The notes: generated by a model from the sequence alone, not told the origin. Positions 33,999 to 43,130 are shown, numbered from the stretch's first letter. The stretch: 64,000 nucleotides of DNA from Nitrobacter sp039808345 (GCF_047824785.1 NZ_CP181167.1:3472001-3536000), one strand, 5' to 3'. Program-made: numbers and translations.

Positions 33999-34835
33999 AT
34001 GATGATTGACCCCGATCACAACCGGCTCTCGATCCGCCGCCAGTGCGAACTGGTCTCGATCTCGCGGGCGTCGTTCTACCGACAGCCCGCCGGCGAGACG
34101 CCCGAGAACCTCGAACTGATGCGCACCATCGACGAGGCCTTCATGGAGACGCCCTGGTATGGCTCCCGGCAGATGGCCCGGCATCTGCGGCGTCAGGGCT
34201 GGTGCGTGGGTCGCAAGCGGGTCCGGCGGCTGATGCGCAAGATCGGTCTGTCGCCGATCTACCAGGCGCCGAGAACCAGCGAGCCGCATCCGCAGCATCG
34301 CATCTATCCCTACCTGCTGCGGCACCTGGCGATCGAGCGGCCGGATCACGTTTGGTGTGCCGATGTGACCTATATCCCGATGCGGCGCGGCTTCCTTTAC
34401 CTCGTGGCCATCATGGACTGGTTCAGCCGCAAGGTCCTGGCCTGGCGGTTGTCGAACACGATGGATGCCGACTTCTGTGTTGCCGCTCTCGAAGAGGCGA
34501 TCGCCTGCCATGGCAGGCCCGACATCTTCAACACCGACCAAGGCTCGCAGTTCACTAGCTTCGCCTTCACGACGACGCTGAAGGATGCCGGCATCCGCAT
34601 CTCCATGGACGGGCGCGGCCGCTGGATGGACAACGTCTTCATCGAACGACTGTGGCGCAGCCTCAAATATGAGTGCGTCTTCCTCAGCACATTCGAAACG
34701 GGAAGCCAAGCCCGCTGCGGCATCGGCTCCTGGATAGACTATTACAACCGGCGACGCCCGCACTCGACCTTCGCCGGCAGGACGCCCGACGAAGTCCATG
34801 CTATGGCGGAAATGACGGAGCAATTGGCGGCGTAG
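33999..34835 (+). CDS. IS3-family transposase OrfB (integrase core)
   Basis: 278 residues with an rve DDE domain: HVWCADVTYIPMRRGFLYLV (first Asp), GRPDIFNTDQGSQFTSFAF (second Asp), and GRWMDNVFIERLWRSLKYEC (Glu), then WIDYYNRRRPHSTFAGRTP. An HTH_21 segment, YGSRQMARHLRRQGWCVGRK, precedes. In the -1 frame relative to OrfA and open upstream of its ATG, so likely made as a frameshift fusion. Appears intact. Confidence 0.92.
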   Translation: MMIDPDHNRLSIRRQCELVSISRASFYRQPAGETPENLELMRTIDEAFMETPWYGSRQMARHLRRQGWCVGRKRVRRLMRKIGLSPIYQAPRTSEPHPQHRIYPYLLRHLAIERPDHVWCADVTYIPMRRGFLYLVAIMDWFSRKVLAWRLSNTMDADFCVAALEEAIACHGRPDIFNTDQGSQFTSFAFTTTLKDAGIRISMDGRGRWMDNVFIERLWRSLKYECVFLSTFETGSQARCGIGSWIDYYNRRRPHSTFAGRTPDEVHAMAEMTEQLAA

Positions 34836-35007
34836 AAACGAACCCGATCCACCTTAGCCAGGCCGCCAAACTGTCTCACCAAGCGGGTCCACCTCACCCA
34901 TTCCACCCTTGTCACAATGATCGACTGCGGGCTTTGCTTGAGGCTTACGCAATCGGTCAACTCTGTCCAGATCACCTTGGGCATGGTGGAATTGGATAGG
35001 ACGATTC

Positions 35008-35422
35008 ATGTCGCGCTATATTCCGCTTTTTGCTCTTGCTCGCCATAACCGCCGCTTCCGCCCAAGAGCCAAAGACCATCAAAGTCACGCAACCGCTCAA
35101 CGAGACGGCGCTTTATGAAGTGAAAGACGATGGCACTGTGTTCATTGATTGGACCGAAGTCGAAACATTCGCAGCGAGCAAGCAAAATCCATTCTCACAC
35201 CCCAGGCCCAAGTCATGCTGGCGATCCGTGATCGGCAAGTGGAAAGCCATGGATAATGCAAGATGGCGTGACTTCGAAGCAGAAGTGGATGCCGCTCGGC
35301 GGGAACGAGTTGAACAAGCGATGGTACATTTCATTCTCGTCGATTCCGCTTGGTCTGACATTACCTTCGCACCTTGCTCGCAAACCTCACGCGGGAAGTC
35401 TAATCGCGGAACGTTGAGCTAA
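35008..35422 (+). pseudogene. Frameshifted small exported protein
   Basis: ATG at 35008 reads MSRYIPLF, and after the TTTTT run at 35027-35031 the continuation of a signal peptide appears in another frame: LLLAITAASAQEPKTIKVTQ, then PLNETALYEVKDDGTVFIDW. A second shift near 35200 is possible. The mature part is about 110 residues and unrecognised. Convergent with and touching the CusA stop. Decay is inferred from the split signal peptide. Confidence 0.4.
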
Positions 35423-38400
35423 ACCCGTGTGGTAGCGGTAGGATTCCGAACGACTTGCGTATTCGATTTTCCGGTGCGGACAGACGATTGATAACCTTTA
35501 CCATCTCGCAGCCCAATCTGCTTCGCCACGGTGAAGACCGCCGGGATCACTACCAAAGTCAGCACCGTTGACGATATCATGCCGCCGATCATCGGTACCG
35601 CGATCCTCTGCATCACTTCCGATCCGGTACCGGTGCTCCACATGATCGGCAACAACCCCGCGATGATCGCGACGACGGTCATCATCTTGGGACGCACGCG
35701 CTCGACTGCGCCTTCCATGACCGCGTCGTAGAGGTCCTTGCGCGTGATCGACCGCCCCTCCGCCGCGCGCTGAACCTCGATCGCGTCATAGGCCTGGTTG
35801 AGATAAATCAACATGACAACACCGGTCTGGGCGGCGACGCCCGCGAGTGCAATGAATCCAACGGCGACGGCAATGGACATATTGAAGCCGAGCCACCAGA
35901 TGAGCCACACGCCTCCAACGACGGCGAAGGGTAAGGACAGCATGACGATCAGTGTCTCTGTCAGCGCCCGAAAATTGAGATAAAGTAGCAGGAAGATGAT
36001 CAGCAGTGTCACCGGCACGACGATCTTCAATCGTGCTTCGGCGCGCTGCAGATATTCATACTGACCGCTCCAACCGACCGAATAGCCCGTCGGCAGCTTT
36101 ACTGATGCTGCGACCACCTTCTGGGCCTCAGCAACATAGCCGCCAAGATCGCGGCCGCTGATATCGACATAGATATAGGTCGCAAGCTGGCCATTTTCGG
36201 TGCGGATCGAGGTCGCGCCACGCGTGAGTTGGACCTTCGCAACTTCGCCAAGCGGAATGGCGCCGCTGCCGGGAAGCGGAACTTCCACATCCGTGGCAAT
36301 GGCCTGTGGGCTGGAGCGCAGATCGCGCGGGTAGCGGATGTTTACGCCATAGCGTTCGCGCCCTTCGACCGTCGTCGTCACCGTCTGGCCGCCGAGCGCG
36401 GTGGCGATGACGTCCTGAACGTCACCGACGGATAAGCCGTAGCGACCGAGCGCTTTCCGGTCGGGCACGATGTCGAGATAGTAGCCGCCGATCACACGTT
36501 CGGCATAGGCGCTCGATGTGCCGGGCACAGTGCGCAGGACCGCTTCGATCTGGCGGGCGATCTTCTCCATCTCGGAGAGATCGGTGCCGAACACCTTCAC
36601 GCCAACGGGCGTGCGAATGCCGGTCGAGAGCATGTCGATACGGGCGCGAATCGGCATCGTCCAGGCGTTTGAGACGCCGGGGAATTGCAGCGCAATATCC
36701 ATCTCGGCCTTGAGGTCGTCAATGGTGATACCCGGTCGCCACTGGTCCTTCGGCCTCAGGTTTATGATCGTCTCGAACATCTCCGTTGGAGCCGGATCAG
36801 TTGCCGTCGCGGCGCGCCCGGCCTTGCCATAGACCGACTCCACCTCCGGGAAGGATTTGATAATGCGATCCTGCATCTGCAGAAGCTCGGCCGCCTTCGT
36901 CACCGAGATACCCGGCAGCGTCGTTGGCATGTAAAGCAGCGTACCCTCGTTCAAGTTTGGCATGAACTCGGAACCGAGCTGGCGCGCCGGCCAGATGCTG
37001 ACGGCGAGTGCGGCAAGGGCGAGCAGGATCGTCAAGATCTTCGTCTTGAGCACTGCGCGGATGAGCGGACGATAAATCCAGATCAGAAATCGGTTGATCG
37101 GGTTCTTGTGCTCCGGGATGATGCGTCCACGCATGAAAATCACCATGAGCGCCGGCACGAGCGTAACTGACAGGAACGCCGCCGCCGCCATCGCAAAGGT
37201 CTTGGTGAAAGCGAGCGGGCCGAAGAGCCGCCCCTCCTGCGATTCGAGGGTGAAGATCGGCAGAAACGAAACGGTGATGATGAGCAGGCTAAAGAACAGG
37301 GGTGACCCGACCTCGCTTGCCGCATTGATCAGAATCTGAATACGCGGCTTGTCAGTGGGTGCCCGCTCCAGATGCTTGTGCGCGTTCTCAATCATGACGA
37401 TGGTGGCGTCGATCATTGCACCGACGGCAATGGCGATGCCGCCCAGGCTCATGATATTGGAACCGATCCCGATCGCCTTCATGCCGATGAAAGCCATGAG
37501 GATGCCGACCGGCAGCATCAATATGGCGACCAGCGCGCTGCGCAGATGCAGCAGGAAGACCACACAAACGAGCGCGACAACCATGCTCTCCTCGGCCAGC
37601 GTATGTCGCAGCGTCTTCACAGCAGCTTCGATAAGGTGCGAGCGGTCATAGACCGGCACGATCTCCGCATCTTTCGGCAGGCTGCCGGCGATGTCGGCTA
37701 GGCGCTGCTTGACGCTGTCGATCACGGTCAATGCATTGGCGCCGAAGCGCTGAAGCACGATGCCGCTTGCTACCTCGCCTTCGCCGTTTAGTTCGGTGAT
37801 ACCGCGCCGTTCGTCCGGGCCGATCTCGACGCGCGCCACGTCCTTGAGGCGAAGCGGCACGCCCTGTTCGGATTTCAGGACGATGTTCTCGATGTCGGCC
37901 GGCGATTTGATGTAGCCGCGCCCGCGCACCATGAACTCGAACTCGGATAGCTCAAGCGTGCGACCGCCGACATCCTGGTTGCTGTTGCGTACAGCGTCAC
38001 GCACGGCAGCGAGCGAAATCCCCTGCGCGCGAAGCCGCAGCGGATCGACGATGATGTTGTATTGCTTGACGAAGCCGCCAACGCTCGCGACTTCGGCGAC
38101 GCCTTCGGCTTTCGAAGCGGCGAATCGGATCACCCAATCCTGCAGCGAGCGCAGCTCGGCGAGGCTCACTTCCTTGGCGATAACGGCGTATTGATAGACC
38201 CAGCCTACGCCTGTCGCGTCGGGCCCGAGGCCCGGCGTCACGCCTGCGGGCAAGCGCTTTGCAGTGGCGTTGAGATATTCGAGCACACGGCTGCGCGCCC
38301 AATAAGGGTCGGTGCCGTCCTCGAAGATCACATATACGAAGGAGACGCCAAAGAAGGAGAAGCCCCGCACCACCTTGGACCTTGGCACCGTCAGCATGGC

Positions 38401-38613
38401 GCTCGTCAGCGGATAGGTGACTTGATCCTCGACCACCTGCGGCGCTTGGCCAGGATAGTCTGTGTAGACGATGACCTGGATGTCCGAGAGGTCCGGAATG
38501 GCGTCCAACGGCAGCGTCTTGAGAGCGTAGACACCGGCGGCGACAGCGAAGACGGTGCCGACGAAGATCAGGACGAGGTTGCGCGCCGACCACGCGATCA
38601 AGCGGACAATCAT
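35419..38613 (-). CDS. cusA: Heavy-metal RND efflux pump, CusA (copper/silver) type
   Basis: 1064-residue inner-membrane proton antiporter exporting Cu(I)/Ag(I). HME-RND features: LPLDAIPDLSDIQVIVYTDY, GVGWVYQYAV, and the helix-4 proton relay IAVGAMIDATIVMIENAHKH. The three methionines of the CusA metal site are kept: YMPTTLPGIS, PTEMFETI and RIDMLSTGIRTPVG, favouring monovalent copper or silver over zinc/cobalt. It overlaps cusB by 4 bases (ATGA). No outer-membrane channel gene (cusC) is present, so a TolC elsewhere is probably used. Confidence 0.93.
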   Translation of the reverse strand: MIVRLIAWSARNLVLIFVGTVFAVAAGVYALKTLPLDAIPDLSDIQVIVYTDYPGQAPQVVEDQVTYPLTSAMLTVPRSKVVRGFSFFGVSFVYVIFEDGTDPYWARSRVLEYLNATAKRLPAGVTPGLGPDATGVGWVYQYAVIAKEVSLAELRSLQDWVIRFAASKAEGVAEVASVGGFVKQYNIIVDPLRLRAQGISLAAVRDAVRNSNQDVGGRTLELSEFEFMVRGRGYIKSPADIENIVLKSEQGVPLRLKDVARVEIGPDERRGITELNGEGEVASGIVLQRFGANALTVIDSVKQRLADIAGSLPKDAEIVPVYDRSHLIEAAVKTLRHTLAEESMVVALVCVVFLLHLRSALVAILMLPVGILMAFIGMKAIGIGSNIMSLGGIAIAVGAMIDATIVMIENAHKHLERAPTDKPRIQILINAASEVGSPLFFSLLIITVSFLPIFTLESQEGRLFGPLAFTKTFAMAAAAFLSVTLVPALMVIFMRGRIIPEHKNPINRFLIWIYRPLIRAVLKTKILTILLALAALAVSIWPARQLGSEFMPNLNEGTLLYMPTTLPGISVTKAAELLQMQDRIIKSFPEVESVYGKAGRAATATDPAPTEMFETIINLRPKDQWRPGITIDDLKAEMDIALQFPGVSNAWTMPIRARIDMLSTGIRTPVGVKVFGTDLSEMEKIARQIEAVLRTVPGTSSAYAERVIGGYYLDIVPDRKALGRYGLSVGDVQDVIATALGGQTVTTTVEGRERYGVNIRYPRDLRSSPQAIATDVEVPLPGSGAIPLGEVAKVQLTRGATSIRTENGQLATYIYVDISGRDLGGYVAEAQKVVAASVKLPTGYSVGWSGQYEYLQRAEARLKIVVPVTLLIIFLLLYLNFRALTETLIVMLSLPFAVVGGVWLIWWLGFNMSIAVAVGFIALAGVAAQTGVVMLIYLNQAYDAIEVQRAAEGRSITRKDLYDAVMEGAVERVRPKMMTVVAIIAGLLPIMWSTGTGSEVMQRIAVPMIGGMISSTVLTLVVIPAVFTVAKQIGLRDGKGYQSSVRTGKSNTQVVRNPTATTRV

Positions 38614-40052
38614 GGCGTGCTCTCCCCCGCGGTCATCCCGGTGAGCGCAGCCTTGAGGTTGCTTTCCGCATCGATCAGAAAGTTGGCAGAGACGACGACG
38701 CGGTCGCCGGACACGACTCCGTTTCGAATCTCGGTGTAGCCGCCGCCGCGCGTGCCGATCTTGACCTCACGGGGCTCAAAGCGGCCTTCACCCTGATCGA
38801 TAAGGACAATTTGACGGGCTCCGCTGTGGATTACCGCGCTGTCGGAAACGGTCACAACCTGATCGCTCGAACCGCTCGCGATTTCGACATCGGCGTACAT
38901 GTCCGGAAGCAGAGCTCCATCCGGATTGGGCATTTCAATGCGGACTTTGGCCGTGCGTGTCTCCTTTGCCACCTGCGGGTAGATTAGGGCGACACGACCG
39001 CTGAACGTTCGGCCTGGCGCGCTGCGTAGTCGGATCGTGGCAGCGGCTCCGACGGCCACGGCGCCAAGTTGAAATTCGGGCACATTGGCGACGATCCAAA
39101 CTGTCGAAATGTCGGCGAGTCGGAAGAGGACCTCCCCAGATGCTGCCTTCATGCCCTGGACGGCATTTCGCTCCAATACAATGCCGTTTCGGGGCGCTCG
39201 CCATGTCATCGAAAGCGGCGGCCTGCGGGTCTTTTCAATCTCGGCGATGTCCTCAGGTGGAATGCCAAGATTTTCAAGCCTTTGGCGCCCGCCGCCGCGG
39301 GCGTTGTCCTTACTGCTAATGTTAAGGTCCGTCAGAAACTGCGCGCCGGCCACCGCGACGTCGGGCGAATAGAACTTTAGAAGAGTCTGGCCTTTAGTAA
39401 TTCTGTCGCCTGTCGTCACCTCCGCTACCTCGTTGATGAAGGCGTCAGAGCGGGTCGCGACCACCGTCACGCGGCGCTCGTCAAGCTGAACCGTGCCTGG
39501 AGCTCGCACGGAATTGACGATGGCCCTCTTAACGGCGACCTCTGTTCGCACGCCGGTTCGTTGCAGCTTGCCCGCACTGATCTTGACGGAAGAGCCATCC
39601 TCACCTTCGCCGGCATAGACGGGGATGTAGTCCATCCCCATCGAATCCTTCTTGGGCGTCGGCGAGGTGTCGGGAAGGCCCATCGGATTGCGATAATAGA
39701 GAACCTTCTTCGGCTCACCGCTCGCCGGCGGAACGGCGTCCCCATTTGCCGTCGGCTCGTCTTCGAAGCGAATGTCCTCGCTCGCATGCACGGCGAGGAA
39801 GTCGCGTCCATCCAGCCTCTTGCGCGGCTCGGCCGAATAGCTCGGTCGACCGTCCGGATCGCGATAATAGATCACTGGCCCGGACGCCGCCGGATCGGCA
39901 TGGACGGAAACGGACGCGGTGTTCTCAAGCCAGGAAATGGCTTGCATCCATGGAATGGGCGGCAGCACGATTGCGCGCTGGCCGGCCCAATAGCCTCCAG
40001 CCCCCGCCGCCAGAACGGCGGCGAAGGTGAGGCTTCGGCCCGCCCGGTTCAT
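38610..40052 (-). CDS. cusB: CusB-type periplasmic adaptor with two metal-binding repeats
   Basis: 480 residues. After an N-terminal membrane anchor (about 8-25), two heavy-metal-binding repeats follow: IYYRDPDGRPSYSAEPRK (around 60-80) and LYYRNPMGLPDTSPTPKKDS plus MGMDYIPVYAGEGED. Then come the barrel-sandwich (GTVQLDERRVTVVATRSDAF), an alpha-hairpin (EDIAEIEKTRRPP) and beta-barrel domains of the membrane-fusion family. It joins CusA to an outer-membrane channel and hands over metal. Overlaps cusA and the FixH-like gene by 4 bases each, so the three are co-translated. The first repeat seems degenerate. Confidence 0.92.
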   Translation of the reverse strand: MNRAGRSLTFAAVLAAGAGGYWAGQRAIVLPPIPWMQAISWLENTASVSVHADPAASGPVIYYRDPDGRPSYSAEPRKRLDGRDFLAVHASEDIRFEDEPTANGDAVPPASGEPKKVLYYRNPMGLPDTSPTPKKDSMGMDYIPVYAGEGEDGSSVKISAGKLQRTGVRTEVAVKRAIVNSVRAPGTVQLDERRVTVVATRSDAFINEVAEVTTGDRITKGQTLLKFYSPDVAVAGAQFLTDLNISSKDNARGGGRQRLENLGIPPEDIAEIEKTRRPPLSMTWRAPRNGIVLERNAVQGMKAASGEVLFRLADISTVWIVANVPEFQLGAVAVGAAATIRLRSAPGRTFSGRVALIYPQVAKETRTAKVRIEMPNPDGALLPDMYADVEIASGSSDQVVTVSDSAVIHSGARQIVLIDQGEGRFEPREVKIGTRGGGYTEIRNGVVSGDRVVVSANFLIDAESNLKAALTGMTAGESTP

Positions 40053-40459
40053 GGTACGGCTCTAAAGACGAGCTTGTTTTCGACGGAGCCGGTCTCGCCC
40101 TGGACCTTCGCGCCAATCGAAAGCTGCCAGCCGCCGGCCATGCTGAGATTGGCCTTGAACTGGTAGATGCCTGGTTCGGAGCTTGGGACCGGTGTTACCT
40201 TCGTCGCCATCTCCTGCATGCCGTCCGGCGCCATATCGAGCCGGGTTGCGAAGATCACGGCGTCGGATACCGATTTTCCTGTTTTAGTATTGATCAACTT
40301 GACCGCGATGATTTTGTCAGGCCCGGCCTGGACGGTCTGGTCAATTGCTTCGAACTTGTAGTCTTTGATGTCCGCAAAAGCTGCCGTGCTGGCCATGCAG
40401 ATTGCGGCCATGCCGGTGAACGCACCCAGAAGAGGGCGTGCGTAGTTTGAAGTGTTCAT
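40049..40459 (-). CDS. FixH/YtkA-like periplasmic protein of the copper operon
   Basis: 136 residues with a signal peptide (ends AAFADIK). The immunoglobulin-like FixH domain shows AVKLINTKTGKSVSDAVIFA and PGIYQFKANLSMAGGWQLSI. DMAPDGMQEMATKV adds three methionines that could bind Cu(I). It sits first in the overlapping trio with CusB and CusA, a frequent arrangement in Rhizobiales copper operons. Its exact job is unknown; periplasmic copper handling is inferred from the methionines and neighbours. Confidence 0.85.
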   Translation of the reverse strand: MNTSNYARPLLGAFTGMAAICMASTAAFADIKDYKFEAIDQTVQAGPDKIIAVKLINTKTGKSVSDAVIFATRLDMAPDGMQEMATKVTPVPSSEPGIYQFKANLSMAGGWQLSIGAKVQGETGSVENKLVFRAVP

Positions 40460-40558
40460 TTCTGAGTCCTCGATCGAAAAATAGTCTGCCGCAAGGCGGC
40501 ATGAACCGTCCGCGCAGAATCTTGCCTGCGCGGCGTCGAACGGCGATCGATGCGCCGA

Positions 40559-40924
40559 TCAGACCAAGTTTCGAGGAGGATGGTCGGGCGGCGGACGATC
40601 GAGCCCGTCGCTCATAAGGTCGTCATGTACCACTGGCTTGTACTGCTTGACCGGCCGCTCTGTCACAGCATCGGCAACAGGATATGTTGCCAGATTCTTG
40701 AGCATGCAAATTGCGCGCAGCGGGCAATCCTTGCAGTCATTCTTCTTTTGCGTGTCCGGGCAGCATGGCATTTCGTCGGCCATCGACGCCATATCGGACA
40801 TCACGACATAGGACGGCTCCATCGCGGCCACCGGCGAAACCAGCGGGGCCGTAATCAAGCCAGCAATCACGAACATTGCCAGAAGACGAGCAATAAAGCG
40901 AAAAAGGCGATCGGAATGCATCAC
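40559..40924 (-). CDS. Cys/Met-rich small exported protein of the copper operon
   Basis: 121 residues. A signal peptide or anchor (about 8-35) is followed by MSDMASMADEMPCCPDTQKK and NDCKDCPLRAICMLK, which give five or six cysteines and several methionines in 35 residues, a likely soft-metal site. The proline-rich tail (DRPPPDHPPRNL) is flexible. It lies 100 bases upstream of the FixH-like gene on the same strand, so probably the first gene of the efflux operon. Not a named family; metal binding is inferred. Confidence 0.7.
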   Translation of the reverse strand: MMHSDRLFRFIARLLAMFVIAGLITAPLVSPVAAMEPSYVVMSDMASMADEMPCCPDTQKKNDCKDCPLRAICMLKNLATYPVADAVTERPVKQYKPVVHDDLMSDGLDRPPPDHPPRNLV

Positions 40925-41327
40925 TCTACTTTGTCACGACGCAAGGATTTGGGAAAGCAGTAATCCCTCACATATTCGGCACTCCCGCATTAAATTAGCG
41001 GATCGATCTTCGCCTCGTGGTGGCTCTAACACCCGCGCACCAATCGCCGGGACACGGTCCAGCCTGTGCAGGTCGGGTAAACAGGCAGCGCTACGGCCAT
41101 GCGGTGCGCGAGTTATTCCGACGGCTGATCACCCACTGATTTGCCGCGCGTCTGATCGATCTAAGGACTCACGGCACCTCAAAGTGCTGAGGCACCTGTT
41201 TTTTAAAGTCTCCTCCCGAACTGTCTCGCCGGCTTGTGGATGGCTATTGCCGCCACTCGCCATGCGGCGTCCCATTGAGGTTACCAGAACCGCTTGAGTC
41301 ACCAGCACGCCGCGCTAGCATCCTCCC
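40925..41327. other. Gap with eroded DNA and a weak terminator
   Basis: 400 bases between divergent genes. CCTCA..TGAGG at 41179-41194 followed by CACCTGTTTTTT looks like a weak plus-strand terminator, yet no gene precedes it. RQRYGHAVRELFRRLITH (about 41083-41140) hints at the tail of a lost protein. The copper operon promoter must lie near 40930-41000. Confidence 0.35.
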
Positions 41328-41573
41328 ATGATGAAGAACGTCGCCAACTCCCCCACCTTAAACACCGCTTTCCTGCTCATGGCACAGTACGGCGGCAAAG
41401 CTATCATTCCAGTTGAGGAAGTGTGTCGCGATTATTTCTCGCATCTCGATCCGGCCAAGTTCATTCGCAAGGTCGGTGCGGGCGAGATCGAGATTCCCAT
41501 GGTGCGGATGGAGAACAGCCAGAAGTGCGCCAAGGGAATCCATCTGCAAGACTTGGCCGACTATCTTGCTTGA
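41328..41573 (+). CDS. PrtN-like (pyocin activator family) regulator
   Basis: 81 residues: LLMAQYGGKAIIPVEEVCRD, YFSHLDPAKFIRKVGAGEIE, IPMVRMENSQKCAKGIHLQD and LADYLA, matching the PrtN family of small DNA-binding activators. In prophages and islands such genes act as excisionase-like or activator proteins near the integrase. Here it sits 190 bases inside the attR end, far from the integrase remnant. Intact. The target is unknown. Confidence 0.8.
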   Translation: MMKNVANSPTLNTAFLLMAQYGGKAIIPVEEVCRDYFSHLDPAKFIRKVGAGEIEIPMVRMENSQKCAKGIHLQDLADYLA

Positions 41574-41743
41574 TGCTCGCCGCGAGGCGGCGTTGAGAGA
41601 ATATCGGCAGCTAAACGGCTAGAGTCTCGCACGGCGATTTTTTGTTGGGAGCGACCAAGCGCCGCGCCACGAAGATCAGTACGACTCGCTATTTTCCGAA
41701 AACACCGAAAAATGCAAGAAATGCCGATGAAATAAGGATAACT

Positions 41744-41860
41744 TCATTTATTGAAAACTGCCCGTTTCCAATCCATCATCGGCGCAACGGAAAAAAGCCG
41801 GGACAAGCCAATCTCACTGCGTCCAAATAAATCAAATTTATCAAATGACTTATTCGACAT
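41744..41860 (-). pseudogene. dusA: Displaced original 5' end of dusA
   Basis: From an ATG at 41860 the minus strand reads MSNKSFDKFDLFGRSEIGLS, then RLFSVAPMMDW, exactly the N-terminus expected for dusA, and then diverges (KRAVFNK) at the attachment core and stops. The continuation after MMDW is the TDRHCR at 25444 in the intact gene. Thus the island insertion cut the gene here. The original promoter region lies above 41860. Confidence 0.88.
41767..41782. other. Attachment site attR of the dusA island
   Basis: TCCAATCCATCATCGG, identical to 25444-25459, at the point where the displaced dusA fragment loses similarity to dusA. Confidence 0.88.
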
Positions 41861-42202
41861 CCCGGCTGTCTCGTCAAAAACCGTGCTCGCTCGCATTTGC
41901 TCGAAACGGTGCAACAAATGCAACATGGGATGCTGCGCGGGCGTTACATTGCACTTTCGAGGCCAGCATCGGAACCCCAATCTCCAGAAAACCAAGAAGT
42001 TGCTGTCTCACCTGCCGTCACGCTGATAGGCATCGATGCCAGCAGGGGTGCTGGACAGTCCCGACTCCTCCGGATGCGGGAAGCGCGAGTATGACCCGCG
42101 CGGGAAGCGCCCACACGAGATAAATCACAGGGTGATCGGAGCCCTGCTTTCCATGCCGCGGATTGAGGGTGGCCACTCGGGACGTTGGCCACCCTTCGTT
42201 AT
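41861..42202. other. Former dusA promoter region; no gene
   Basis: Native chromosome beyond the island. It should hold the old dusA promoter, now reading only the 5' fragment. Apart from the hairpin at 42167-42194 no motif was recognised. Confidence 0.4.
42167..42194. terminator. Hairpin downstream of the DapA-family gene
   Basis: GGGTGGCCA and TGGCCACCC form a 9-bp stem with a 10-base loop, 9 bases past the minus-strand stop codon. No clear T-run on the minus strand, so a terminator or RNA-stabilising stem. Confidence 0.55.
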
Positions 42203-43087
42203 TCAGTTCAGCGTCCCTAGTATCGCCGACAGCTTGTCTCTACCCGCTTTGTCCAGAGGCTTCACCGGCAACCGCGGTGCGCCGACCGGCACTCCGGTGA
42301 TGTCGAGCCCGGCCTTGATCGTCTTGGGCAAGCCGCCCTTGAGGATGAAGTCGAGCAAGGGCAACTGCCGGTAGAAGGACGCTCGGGCATCCATGAGGCG
42401 GCCCTGCCGGGCTGCTTCGTAGAGTTCGATGTTGGCGGCGGCGATCAGATTGGCGGCGGCCGTGCACCAGCCGGTCGCACCAGCGGCGAAGGCTTCGAGA
42501 GCCAGGGGGTTGCAGCCGTTGTAGAACGGAAGCTGTCCTTCGGTCCGCAGATAGATCTGGTGCATCCGCTGGATGTCGCCGGTGCTCTCCTTGACCATCG
42601 TGACATTGTCGACGGCATCGACGATGCGCAGGATCAGATCAACCGGCATGTCGATCCCGCTGACCGCGTGGTTATTGTAGAGCATCACCGGCACGCCGAC
42701 GGCCGTTCCTACCGCCTGATAGTGCGCGACGATCTCTTCCTCCTGCAGCTTCCAGTACGATGCCGGAAGCACCATGACCGCAGTGGCGCCGAAGGCTTCC
42801 GCCGCTCTCGCGCGCCTTACTGCGCCGGCCGTCGTCAGATCGGAGACGCTGACGATCACCGGGACGCGGCCGTTGATCGTCTTCACGCTGCGTTCGGCGA
42901 CGGCAGTCCACTCCTCCTCGCTCAGATAGGCGCCTTCGCCGGTGCTGCCGAGGGGCGCAATGGCGTGAACGCCCGCGTCGATCATCCGCTCGATGGTCAG
43001 GTCGAGCGCATTCAGGTCGAGGCGGCCTTCGTCGTCGAAAGGCGTGATCGTGTAACCAATGATGCCATGGATGGCGTGATCGGGCAT
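42203..43087 (-). CDS. Dihydrodipicolinate synthase (DapA) family lyase/aldolase
   Basis: 294-residue TIM barrel forming a Schiff base with a 2-oxo acid. GSTGEGAYLSEEEW (GxxGE motif), VMLYNNHAVSGIDMPVDLI (catalytic Tyr) and VTMVKESTGDIQRM (Schiff-base Lys). Placed next to a class II aldolase and a MocR-type regulator, it is more likely a catabolic sugar-acid or hydroxy-acid lyase than lysine biosynthesis. The substrate is not known. It ends the minus-strand pair; a 43-base gap separates it from the aldolase gene. Confidence 0.85.
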   Translation of the reverse strand: MPDHAIHGIIGYTITPFDDEGRLDLNALDLTIERMIDAGVHAIAPLGSTGEGAYLSEEEWTAVAERSVKTINGRVPVIVSVSDLTTAGAVRRARAAEAFGATAVMVLPASYWKLQEEEIVAHYQAVGTAVGVPVMLYNNHAVSGIDMPVDLILRIVDAVDNVTMVKESTGDIQRMHQIYLRTEGQLPFYNGCNPLALEAFAAGATGWCTAAANLIAAANIELYEAARQGRLMDARASFYRQLPLLDFILKGGLPKTIKAGLDITGVPVGAPRLPVKPLDKAGRDKLSAILGTLN

Positions 43088-43130
43088 GTGCAGTCCTTTG
43101 TGATGGTAGAGGGTAGTCGAGCGCGGGAGC

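Larger units (their letters stand above)
33634..34896 (+). mobile_element. IS3-family insertion sequence with inverted repeats and target duplication
   Basis: The left end TGAGGTGGTGCCGGTTTCTG (from 33634) and the complement of the right end TGAGGTGGACCCGCTTGGTG (to 34896) match at most positions and both continue into GAGACAG. CCC flanks both sides (33631-33633 and 34897-34899), a likely 3-base target duplication. Length 1263 bases. Confidence 0.8.
25444..41782. mobile_element. 16.3-kb genomic island integrated in dusA
   Basis: Bounded by a 16-base direct repeat. One end joins the intact 3' part of dusA; the other carries the lost original 5' end. It contains an integrase remnant, a truncated RepA-like ATPase gene, three insertion sequences, decayed genes, a copper/silver efflux operon and a PrtN-like regulator gene. 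No intact integrase, relaxase or structural phage gene is seen, so it is probably no longer self-mobile. Base composition drops in parts (for example 32.8-33.6 kb). Confidence 0.85.

Noticed and set aside
25444..41782. Prophage
   Set aside because: No capsid, tail, terminase or lysis gene; only a PrtN-like gene and an integrase remnant.
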